Origin: an uncultured Ruthenibacterium sp.
GTDB taxonomy: Bacteria > Bacillota > Clostridia > Oscillospirales > Ruminococcaceae
Assembly (NCBI GenBank): GCA_910587145.1
Contig: CAJUMH010000002.1
Span: forward strand, 70,549 to 103,093
DNA: 32,545 nt
Reading direction: 5' to 3'
Positions 1 to 6,222 of the stretch are shown piece by piece. The notes beneath the pieces are model-generated. The model had not been told where the DNA came from and searched no databases. It saw nothing but the letters and a program-made list of their open reading frames with translations. The position numbers and the translations under genes are program-made. Position 1 is the stretch's first letter, and every line of letters starts with the position of its first letter.

Positions 1-542
1 ATCCTTTCAAAGCGGCCCGCTCCGCGGCCTGCGGGTTTGGCGTTCCGTCTTGCTGCGCCGCCCTGCAAGGCGGCGCAGGATCTGCCCTGAAAAAAGTGTG
101 GGAAGCCGCCGGGCAATATAAACAGTTTTTCGGCCGAAATTTCTGCAAAGATCGGAAAAGCTCTTTCGTAAAGGCCGATATACACGTTGTATTGGAAGAA
201 TTTTTCTTGTGAATTGTTGAAAACCCGGTTGAAAAGGTTAAAAATTGCCTGTTTTGGGCTGTTGAGAAGCTTCTTGAAAGGGGTTCTCAACCGGGTTTTC
301 AACACCCTGTGCAAAACTTTTCACTCAACCCCGTGTAATTTTCGGCGCGTCAAGATGGAATTGTGCCGAGTTTTTTCGTGCTGCGGCGCGCTTTTTCTCT
401 CTTTTGCCGAATGCATCGCGGGGCTGCCGTCTTTTTTTGGGGCCGGCGGCCGCCGCTTTATGCGCGGAAAAGTTTTCCACAGCTTTCCCCCGAACGGAAG
501 CTGTGCTTACAGAGCAGTGAGAGCGGGAAGCCAAGAAAGGCG
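1..542. other. Non-coding stretch upstream of fba, hairpin-rich
   Basis: No supported gene was found here. Open frames cross it on both strands, but they lack ribosome binding sites, have arginine/cysteine-rich low-complexity translations, and run through repeats. Visible structures are a 10-bp perfect hairpin at 53-78 (arms 53-62 and 69-78) without a T-tract, and the large inverted repeat at 215-304 listed separately. A DnaA-box-like TTTTCCACA at about 472-480 stands alone. Confidence 0.6.
215..304. repeat. Long inverted repeat with nested stem
   Basis: Positions 215-232 (TGTTGAAAACCCGGTTGA) are the exact reverse complement of 287-304, giving 18-bp arms around a 54-nt interior. Inside, GTTGAGAA (261-268) pairs with TTCTCAAC (284-291), which overlaps the outer right arm, so the two foldings compete. 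The motif GTTGA/TCAAC recurs several more times up to about 331. No gene or T-tract explains it. It could be a small structured RNA, a protein-binding palindrome, or a remnant element. Confidence 0.7.
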
Positions 543-644
543 GCTTTCCCTCTGCGAAGGAACGCGAAGGGCAGGCGCTTTCCCTCTGCGAAGGAACGCG
601 AAGGGCAGGCGCTCTCCCTTTGCGCGGGAACGCGAAGGGCCGCC
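543..644. repeat. Three 34-bp tandem repeats
   Basis: The unit begins GCTTTCCCTCTGCGAAGGAA. Copies at 543-576 and 577-610 are identical. The third, 611-644, differs at a few positions (for example CTCTCCCTTTGCGCGGG). The array lies just upstream of the fba promoter. There are no unique spacers, so it is not a CRISPR array. The 34-bp period is not a multiple of three, which argues against a coding repeat. Confidence 0.85.
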
Positions 645-690
645 GAGGGAGCTGCTTTGGAAAAAGATGTCCGCAAAGCGGTACCGGCGA

Positions 691-719
691 TTGATTTTGC
701 CGCCGCAATGCGGTATACT
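691..719 (+). promoter_or_regulatory. Sigma-A-type promoter of fba
   Basis: TTGATT at 691-696 and TATACT at 714-719 are separated by 17 bp. This would give a leader of roughly 100 nt before the fba start. Assigned from sequence resemblance to the consensus only. Confidence 0.7.
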
Positions 720-824
720 GATAAAAGAGAACGGCGCTCGGCCGGCCCTGCGTGCGGCGTGTTTGAAAAACGCGTTTGCGGAGCAGCCTGCGCCAAAAAC
801 GAACATCAGAAAGGATCTGTTATC

Positions 825-1688
825 ATGCTGGTAAACGCAACAAAAATGCTGCAAAAGGCCCGCGACGGCCATTATGCCGTCGGCCAGTTCAACATCAACA
901 ATCTGGAGTGGGCCAAGGCCGCGCTGCAGGCCGCGCAGGAGATGAACAGCCCAATCATTCTGGGCGTATCCGAGGGCGCGGGCAAATATATGACGGGCTT
1001 TCCCACGGTGGCCGCAATGGTGAAGGCGATGCTCAATACGCTGAACATCACCGTACCCGTGGCGCTGCATCTCGACCATGGCACTTACGAGGGCGCGAAG
1101 GCCTGCATTGAGGCGGGCTTTTCCTCCATTATGTTCGACGGCAGCCATTACGCGATCGACGAGAACGTGGCCAAAACCACCGAGCTTGTGGCGCTTGCGC
1201 ACGAGAAGGGCCTGTCCATTGAGGCCGAGGTAGGCAGCATCGGCGGTGAGGAGGACGGTGTAATCGGCATGGGCGAGATCGCGGATGCGGCCGAGTGCGC
1301 GCGCATCGCGTCGCTGGGCGTCGATTTCCTCGCGGCGGGCATTGGCAACATCCACGGCGTCTATCCCGCAAACTGGAAGGGCCTCGACTTCGGGGCGCTG
1401 GAGAAGATCCACAATGCCACCGATCATATCCCTCTGGTGCTGCACGGCGGCACGGGCATTCCCGACGAGATGATCCGGAAGGCCATCAGCCTCGGCGTTT
1501 CGAAGATCAACGTAAACACCGAGTGCCAGCTCTCGTTCGCAAAGGCTACGCGCGCGTACATCGAGGCCGGCAAGGACCTGCAGGGCAAGGGCTTCGATCC
1601 GCGCAAGCTGCTTGCCCCCGGTGCGCAGGCCATTAAGGATACCGTTAAGGAAAAAATGACGCTGTTCGGTTCTGCGAACCAGGCGTAA
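825..1688 (+). CDS. fba: Class II fructose-1,6-bisphosphate aldolase
   Basis: Zinc-dependent aldolase that reversibly cleaves fructose 1,6-bisphosphate to dihydroxyacetone phosphate and glyceraldehyde 3-phosphate in cytoplasmic glycolysis/gluconeogenesis. The protein is 287 aa, a usual length for the Gram-positive class IIB branch. Visible signatures are HLDHG at residues 82-86 (catalytic Asp84 and zinc ligand His85), FDGSH at 104-108, EAEVG at 133-137, the zinc ligand His177 in NIHGVY, His207 in LHGGTG (206-211, phosphate loop), and NVNTE at 229-233. The ATG at 825 was chosen because it follows AGAAAGGA (809-816) and matches the family N-terminus; an in-frame extension upstream runs through the tandem repeats and is not credible. 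It is a single-gene unit with its own promoter, converging on the TPM gene. The related class II enzymes tagatose-bisphosphate aldolase GatY/KbaY cannot be strictly excluded, but no galactitol genes are nearby. Confidence 0.95.
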   Translation: MLVNATKMLQKARDGHYAVGQFNINNLEWAKAALQAAQEMNSPIILGVSEGAGKYMTGFPTVAAMVKAMLNTLNITVPVALHLDHGTYEGAKACIEAGFSSIMFDGSHYAIDENVAKTTELVALAHEKGLSIEAEVGSIGGEEDGVIGMGEIADAAECARIASLGVDFLAAGIGNIHGVYPANWKGLDFGALEKIHNATDHIPLVLHGGTGIPDEMIRKAISLGVSKINVNTECQLSFAKATRAYIEAGKDLQGKGFDPRKLLAPGAQAIKDTVKEKMTLFGSANQA

Positions 1689-1767
1689 CGCACGGCGCGA
1701 ACGCACCGTCCGCACGGCAAAGGGGCGTCTGCCCGCAAAACAGCCCCTTGAAAAAAGCAGTACACAA

Positions 1768-1815
1768 AACCCGGCGCCCCTTCTGGCAATTCCAAGCCAA
1801 AAGGGGCGCCGGGTT
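1768..1815. terminator. Hairpin between convergent fba and TPM genes
   Basis: Arms 1768-1782 and 1801-1815 are perfect 15-bp complements (AACCCGGCGCCCCTT and its reverse complement). On the minus strand the stem is followed by TTTTGTG, so it fits a terminator for the TPM operon; the plus side has only GCTGTTTG. A second, weaker pair AAGGGGC (1720-1726) / GCCCCTT (1743-1749) lies just upstream and shares sequence with the main stem. The rest of the 316-bp gap (1689-2004) holds no supported gene. Confidence 0.65.
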
Positions 1816-2004
1816 GCTGTTTGCAGACATTTTCCCGCATGGGAAGCTTCTGACGGCCCGGTAAAATACACCGCTGCGCAGGAGCTTGTGTGCGGGCTCT
1901 GCTTCCTGCGCAAGGTGCGATCGCGCTTTTATTTTGCGGCAGGCCCAGGCGAATGGAGCACAGCGCGCTGCCCGCAGCCGCACGGGATACGGGGGCAGAT
2001 CGCG

Positions 2005-3117
2005 TCAATGCCCGCGGCCTGCGCCCCCGCCGCGAAAGCCGCCACCGCCCCCGCGGGAGGCTCCGCCGCGAAAGCCGCCACCGCCCCCGCGGGAGGCTCC
2101 GCCGCCAAAGCCGCCGAAGCTGCCGCCGCCGCCTTTGCGCGCAGAGCTGCCCCCGCTTTTGTGCGGGGCACCGCCAAAGCCGCCGAAACCGCCGCCGCTG
2201 CGCGGCGGACGCGGCGTGTGGGAGAAAGGCGGAGGGCTCGGCGGGCGCGGCCCGCCGGGGCCGGGGCCCGCAGGCCGGCCGCCCCAGCCGCCGGGCGGCG
2301 GGGGCGGCGGGGGATACCGCGGCCGGCGCCGCCGGCCGCCCAGCACACTGCCCCAGAAAAAGCCGCTGCCAAACGAGGAGCCGCCGGAATAGCGGGGCGT
2401 GGGATCGTAGTAGGTTCTGCGCCGCCGCGGCGCCGTGAAAATACTGATGAGAAGGATGACGACCGCCAAAAAAAGAATCAATCCAACCACCGTGCTGATC
2501 CTATGCCCTACAGCGATGCCGCCGGAAGTGTTTGTCGGCGCGGGAGCCGGCACAGCGGCATCTCCCGTGCCTGCCGTGCTGCCGGAGCCGGTGTAGCCGT
2601 AAATATCGCACACGGCGCCATACAGCGAGGCAAACGCCTTGCGCACGCCCGCGTCGTAATTTTTGGCGGCAAAATCCGGTTCCAGCTCCTCCTGCAAAAT
2701 ACGGCTGAGCGTGGTGGTGGGCAGCAGCGTTTCCAGCCCGCTGCCCTGAATGCATTGATAATCATCATCGTCGATAGAGAGCAGCAGCAAAACGCCGTTG
2801 TTTTTTTCGGCGCTGCCGATGCCCCATGCATTGGCAATGTCGTAAGCATATTGCGACATCGAAGTGCCGCCTGTGCTCTGCACCACCGTTACCACGATCT
2901 GTGCGCCCGTGGCGGCATACAAACCGTCGTTTTTGGCTACGATCTCTTCTTTTGTCTCGTCCGAAAGCACCCCTGCGTAATCGTTGACATAAAAATCGGA
3001 GGTGGGGTCCGGCGTTGACGCGGCAAACGCCGTTCCCATGCCTGCCGCAGCCGCAGCTGTCAGCAGCAGCGCCGTTAGCAGCGCCAATGCGCTCCACCGT
3101 CTGCGAAGCCGTTTCAT
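2005..3117 (-). CDS. TPM-domain (YgcG-type) membrane protein with Gly-rich tail
   Basis: 370 aa. Residues 1-32 form a secretion signal (RRR then a hydrophobic Leu/Ala core ending near AFAAS). Residues about 40-175 are a TPM domain (TPM_phosphatase family), with the typical FYVNDYAGVLS start and the GSAEKNNGVLLLLSIDDDDY segment (101-120). One transmembrane helix spans about 208-228, followed by an Arg-rich stretch and a long Gly/Pro/Arg-rich C-terminus that includes a duplicated 12-residue unit. TPM proteins are of uncertain function, linked to envelope stress or photosystem repair; acid phosphatase activity is reported for some. The ATG at 3117 has AAAGGAGCTG just upstream (3122-3131). It is only 18 bp after the LemA-like gene, so the two are co-transcribed, a common pairing of these families. 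By topology the TPM domain is outside the cell and the Gly-rich tail inside. Confidence 0.88.
   Translation of the reverse strand: MKRLRRRWSALALLTALLLTAAAAAGMGTAFAASTPDPTSDFYVNDYAGVLSDETKEEIVAKNDGLYAATGAQIVVTVVQSTGGTSMSQYAYDIANAWGIGSAEKNNGVLLLLSIDDDDYQCIQGSGLETLLPTTTLSRILQEELEPDFAAKNYDAGVRKAFASLYGAVCDIYGYTGSGSTAGTGDAAVPAPAPTNTSGGIAVGHRISTVVGLILFLAVVILLISIFTAPRRRRTYYDPTPRYSGGSSFGSGFFWGSVLGGRRRRPRYPPPPPPPGGWGGRPAGPGPGGPRPPSPPPFSHTPRPPRSGGGFGGFGGAPHKSGGSSARKGGGGSFGGFGGGASRGGGGGFRGGASRGGGGGFRGGGAGRGH
2031..2102 (-). repeat. 36-bp tandem repeat encoding a Gly-rich tail
   Basis: Two identical 36-bp units (2031-2066, 2067-2102) lie inside the TPM gene, with a degenerate third beginning at 2103. Each encodes 12 residues of the type GGASRGGGGGFR. 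The period is a multiple of three, so it preserves the frame, as expected of a coding repeat. Confidence 0.85.
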
Positions 3118-3135
3118 AAGACAGCTCCTTTCCGT

Positions 3136-3666
3136 TTAAGAAAATTGCTCTGCCCGCGCGCGTACCAGCGCGCTGACAAGCGACGCCGGAAAGCCGGAAA
3201 GCTTTTTCTGCGCGGCGCGCGCTTGTTCATTGTACGCGGGCGCGGCGCGGTCGATGATATCGCCCCGGCTTAAAAATTCCGACCACTGCGTTTGCAGCAC
3301 ACTGCCCTTTTCGTCGCCGATGGCCTTGCGCGCTTCTTCGTACAGCATGCCGACAGACGCGGTGAGCGCCGTATTTGCCTCGCAGGCGCGGGCGGGTCCG
3401 TCGGCGGCCACCAGCATTTCCAGCGCCCTGCGCGCGGCGGCAACAGACGGCGCGTCTTCGCCCAGCGCCGCGGCGCCTACGGAAACAATGTTCTGTGCCG
3501 CGGCGGCGCGCAGCGCAAGATCGCCCGCGATGCTCTGGGCATATGCCTCCTGCACGGCGCGCGCCACACCGCGCGCCTTTATGCCGCCAATGCCAAACAC
3601 GCCCAGCAAAACGGCTGCGGCCAAAACGATTGCCGCAAGCCTGCGGTTTTCTTTCCAGTTTTCCAC
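3136..3666 (-). CDS. LemA-like membrane protein
   Basis: 176 aa. One N-terminal transmembrane segment (about 8-28) is followed by an all-helical Ala-rich domain. The C-terminal pattern AYNEQARAAQKKLSGFPAS (from about residue 143) matches the YN-x-x-V-R-x-Y-N-x-x-x-x-x-FP signature of the LemA family, whose usual length is also about 180-190 aa; the central part is diverged. LemA proteins have no agreed biochemical role but commonly sit next to TPM-domain proteins, as here (18 bp apart). The start is GTG at 3666, supported by AGGAGG (3675-3680) at 8-nt spacing; no better ATG is available. It lies 150 bp downstream of telA in the same direction, so it may be read from the xpaC promoter. Confidence 0.75.
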   Translation of the reverse strand: MENWKENRRLAAIVLAAAVLLGVFGIGGIKARGVARAVQEAYAQSIAGDLALRAAAAQNIVSVGAAALGEDAPSVAAARRALEMLVAADGPARACEANTALTASVGMLYEEARKAIGDEKGSVLQTQWSEFLSRGDIIDRAAPAYNEQARAAQKKLSGFPASLVSALVRARAEQFS

Positions 3667-3816
3667 GCGTTCAGCCTCCTTTTCGCGATTTTACAGCGTT
3701 TTTCGCCCAGGTTTATCTGCGCAGCCGCCCGTTTGCGCGCATGCTTTGCGCGTTTTACGCCGCAAAATATGGCGGACGCATGGGCGGGCAAATGGTTTGC
3801 ACGCTTTGCGCGTGGT

Positions 3817-4998
3817 TTATTTTGCAATTTCCAGCAGCTTTGCCTTCAGCTCGCCCTCGATGCGGCCCAGCTCCGTTTCGGCGGCAGCACGCTTTTCGCG
3901 GCCCTCGTTCTGGATCTTTACCACCTCGTCAAGAGTTTCGATCAGGCTGCGGTTCGTTTGCTGCAACGTTTCGATATCCACAATGCCGCGCTCAGATTCC
4001 TTCGCGGCGGCGATGGTGCCCTGCTTGAGCGCGGCGGCATTTTTGCGCAGCAGTTCGTTTGTCATATCGGTAACAGCGCGCTGCGCCTCAATGGCCTGCT
4101 GCGAGTGCGCAAGGCCCAGCGCCAGCACCATTTGGCTCTTCCAGAGCGGGATGGTGTTGACGATGGAGGTTTGGATCTTTTCGGCCATCATGGTATCGTT
4201 CGATTGAATCAGGCGGATCTGCGGCGACATCTGAACGGAGATATTGCGCGTCAGCTCCAGATCGTACAGCTTTTTCTCAAAGCGCGTGCACATATCGTCC
4301 AGATCCTTCGCGGCCTGCGCGTCCTCGGGCAGGCCCGATTGCTTTGCCTTGGCAATTAGGGCGGGCAGCTCGTTTGCGCGCACATCGGCCAGCCGTTTTT
4401 TGCCGGCCAGAATATACATCGTCAGCTCTTTAAAATAGGCGAGGTTCATCTCGTACATTTTATCGAGCATTGCGATATCCTTCAGCAGCTGTACCTGATG
4501 GCCCTCCAGCATGGCCTCGATCTTATCGACGTTCGTTTCCACCTTGGTATATTTTGCCTTAAATACCTCCAGCGAATTGCCCGTCTTTTTAAACCAGCCC
4601 TTAATGCCCTTGGGCGATTCCTCGGTGGCGTCAAAATTGCGCAGCTGCACTACAAGGTTGGTCACCATCTCGCCCACTTCGCCCATATCCTTAGTGCGGA
4701 TGTTTTCCAGCGTGCTGGTAGAAAAATCGGCCACCTTTTTCTGGCTGGCCGCGCCGTACTGCAGTACAACGGCGGAATTGCGCAGATCGATCTTCTGCGA
4801 AAATTCGTCCACGGCCTTCTTTTCCTCGGGCGAAAGGCCGGAATCCAGCGGCTCCGGCTCTACGGCGGGCTTCGCGGCCTCGGCGGGCGCAGGGTCGGCG
4901 GGCGCGAGGTCGGGCTCCAGTGTGAGGGTGGGAACGGCCGGCGCGGCGGCGAGGTCGGGCTCCAGCGTGAGGGTAGGCATCACTTGTTTTTCTTCCAT
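3817..4998 (-). CDS. telA: TelA/YaaN-family protein (toxic anion resistance)
   Basis: 393 aa, in the size range of TelA/KlaA/YaaN proteins. The N-terminus (about 1-50) is a Pro/Ala/Glu-rich linker containing the element PTLTLEPDL twice (residues 8-16 and 23-31). The rest is a helical, coiled-coil-rich cytoplasmic domain with family-typical blocks such as the MVTNLVVQLRNFD region, GWFKKTGNSLEVF, and the conserved core LTRNISVQMSPQIRLIQ followed by IQTSIVNTIPLWKSQM. Family members are tied to tellurite and other envelope-stress resistance, but the mechanism is unknown. The ATG at 4998 was preferred over an upstream in-frame start at 5100 because AAAGGAGAA (5006-5014) precedes it and the added residues are not family-like. 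It sits about 190 bp after xpaC, an arrangement also seen for xpaC-yaaN in Bacillus. Confidence 0.88.
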   Translation of the reverse strand: MEEKQVMPTLTLEPDLAAAPAVPTLTLEPDLAPADPAPAEAAKPAVEPEPLDSGLSPEEKKAVDEFSQKIDLRNSAVVLQYGAASQKKVADFSTSTLENIRTKDMGEVGEMVTNLVVQLRNFDATEESPKGIKGWFKKTGNSLEVFKAKYTKVETNVDKIEAMLEGHQVQLLKDIAMLDKMYEMNLAYFKELTMYILAGKKRLADVRANELPALIAKAKQSGLPEDAQAAKDLDDMCTRFEKKLYDLELTRNISVQMSPQIRLIQSNDTMMAEKIQTSIVNTIPLWKSQMVLALGLAHSQQAIEAQRAVTDMTNELLRKNAAALKQGTIAAAKESERGIVDIETLQQTNRSLIETLDEVVKIQNEGREKRAAAETELGRIEGELKAKLLEIAK

Positions 4999-5187
4999 GA
5001 TCTTCTTCTCCTTTATCGGTAATATCAGACCGCATGGGCCAAAAGGAATTTGCAAGGGGCTGCTTTTCTGCGCGGCAAAAAGGCCGCCGGGGCGGCACAA
5101 AAGTGCGCCCCGCGCCTGCGCGCGGATGAAACGACAGACCGCGCGGGCACGTTATCGTGCAAGCTGCCCCGCGCCCGCGCGCGGAGC

Positions 5188-5847
5188 CTAAAGCTTCAAC
5201 CGGAGGTTCCCTCCGATGCCGTCGCCGCCCAGCATGCCCTCCAGCACGGCGATGTCGGACGAGACATCCAGCACCTCGCCCGCAAACAGCGCGTCCAGCT
5301 GGGATTCAAACGCGGCGGCGATCGTGCCGGCGTTCTGCTCTACCTCAGCCGTCAGGCTTTTGGCGTTCTCGCCGCCCGCGCCGCTGGCGGAAAGATCGGC
5401 GTAAGCCGTGAGGATCTTTACGGCGGTGGGCAGATAATAGGTGACGAATTTGCGGATCTCGCGCCCTTTCTCCGGATGGGCGCGCACCTCGCGCAAAATA
5501 GAAGCGCCGGCGGCCTCCATGCGGTCAATCTGCGCCGAGAGCGCGGCGTCCGGAATGCGCGCGTTCAGCGCCTGCAGGGCGTCCAAGTCGCGCTGCGCCT
5601 GCGCGAGCGCTTCGTCCAGCGCGGCCTCGCCCGTCGCGAACGGCTCGGCCGGCGCGGGCACAAGGATCACGCGCGGCGGGATCCGCTTTTTTGCAAGGGC
5701 ATACGCGCCCAGCGCGAGCGCGCTGACGATGAGCAGATCCGAGAGCCGGTAGACGGAAAAAACGCAGGAGCCGGCCAAAAATACACCCGCCGCAAAATAG
5801 AGCGGCAGCGCGGAGGGGATCTTCTTTTCCACCATTTTTTCGGCCAT
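5188..5847 (-). CDS. xpaC: XpaC-like membrane protein
   Basis: 219 aa. Two adjacent transmembrane segments (about 13-31 and 35-52) are followed by a basic KKR stretch and a helical cytoplasmic domain. Size, topology and position directly upstream of telA fit the XpaC family (named for 5-bromo-4-chloroindolyl phosphate hydrolysis in Bacillus; the real function is not established). REIRKFVTYYLPTAVKIL at about 130-147 is the recognisable family segment. The ATG at 5847 follows a strong AGGAGG (5855-5860). It is the first gene of the xpaC-telA-lemA-TPM group and is driven from 5950-5978. A 189-bp gap separates it from telA; it contains no clear terminator. Confidence 0.78.
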   Translation of the reverse strand: MAEKMVEKKIPSALPLYFAAGVFLAGSCVFSVYRLSDLLIVSALALGAYALAKKRIPPRVILVPAPAEPFATGEAALDEALAQAQRDLDALQALNARIPDAALSAQIDRMEAAGASILREVRAHPEKGREIRKFVTYYLPTAVKILTAYADLSASGAGGENAKSLTAEVEQNAGTIAAAFESQLDALFAGEVLDVSSDIAVLEGMLGGDGIGGNLRLKL

Positions 5848-5949
5848 CGCAAAGCCTCCTCATTTGGGTTTTGGGGAATGATGCATGGTACGTAGCATCC
5901 GGGCCGCCGCTGCGTGCTGCGCGCAAGCTCCCAGATTTTATATAATCCT

Positions 5950-5978
5950 ATCATACACGCAATGGACGTAAATTGCAA
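5950..5978 (-). promoter_or_regulatory. Promoter of xpaC-telA group
   Basis: On the minus strand, TTGCAA (5973-5978) and TATGAT (5950-5955) are 17 bp apart. The -35 box abuts the T-tract of the preceding gene's terminator. An alternative -10 (TAAAAT at about 5938-5943) also exists, so the exact boxes are tentative. Confidence 0.55.
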
Positions 5979-6024
5979 GAAAAACTGTCCGGGGCCGCGC
6001 GCAAACACGCGCGGCCCCGGACAG
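5978..6024 (-). terminator. Strong intrinsic terminator of the 660-aa gene
   Basis: Perfect 17-bp arms 5985-6001 and 6008-6024 (CTGTCCGGGGCCGCGCG and complement) surround a 6-nt loop. On the minus strand the stem is followed by TTTTTCTT (5977-5984). It ends transcription of the orphan membrane-protein gene before the xpaC promoter. Confidence 0.9.
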
Positions 6025-6055
6025 CTGCAGATGCGGGCCGCAGAGGCAGAAAAAT

Positions 6056-6115
6056 TTTCGGCAAACGGTCCGCGCTTTCGGCAAACGGCCCGCGCTTTCG
6101 GCAAACGGCCCGCGT
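6056..6115. repeat. Three 20-bp tandem repeats downstream of the 660-aa gene
   Basis: The unit TTTCGGCAAACGGCCCGCGC occurs at 6056-6075 (one T for C), 6076-6095 and 6096-6115 (last base differs). The array lies in the 3' UTR between the stop codon of the minus-strand gene (6223) and its terminator. No coding explanation was found; the remainder of the 375-bp gap 5848-6222 is the promoter and terminator listed above. Confidence 0.85.
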
Positions 6116-6222
6116 GCGGCGCGGCATTAACCGGAACCGTTTTATCAGGAGGGCGCCGGGCAAACGCCCCTAAAGCGCTCGGAAGAAAATGTGCGAAAAG
6201 AAAGCGCGCGAAAAGAAAGCGC

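Noticed and set aside
460..490. Replication origin (DnaA-box-like TTTTCCACA)
   Set aside because: A single imperfect box with no cluster, no AT-rich unwinding element and no dnaA/dnaN nearby.
543..644. CRISPR array
   Set aside because: Repeat units are directly adjacent with no unique spacers, and no cas genes are present.
507..1913. Long minus-strand open frame opposite fba
   Set aside because: It lies antisense to a clear aldolase gene, lacks a ribosome binding site and any domain, and is explained by the G+C-rich codon bias of the real gene.
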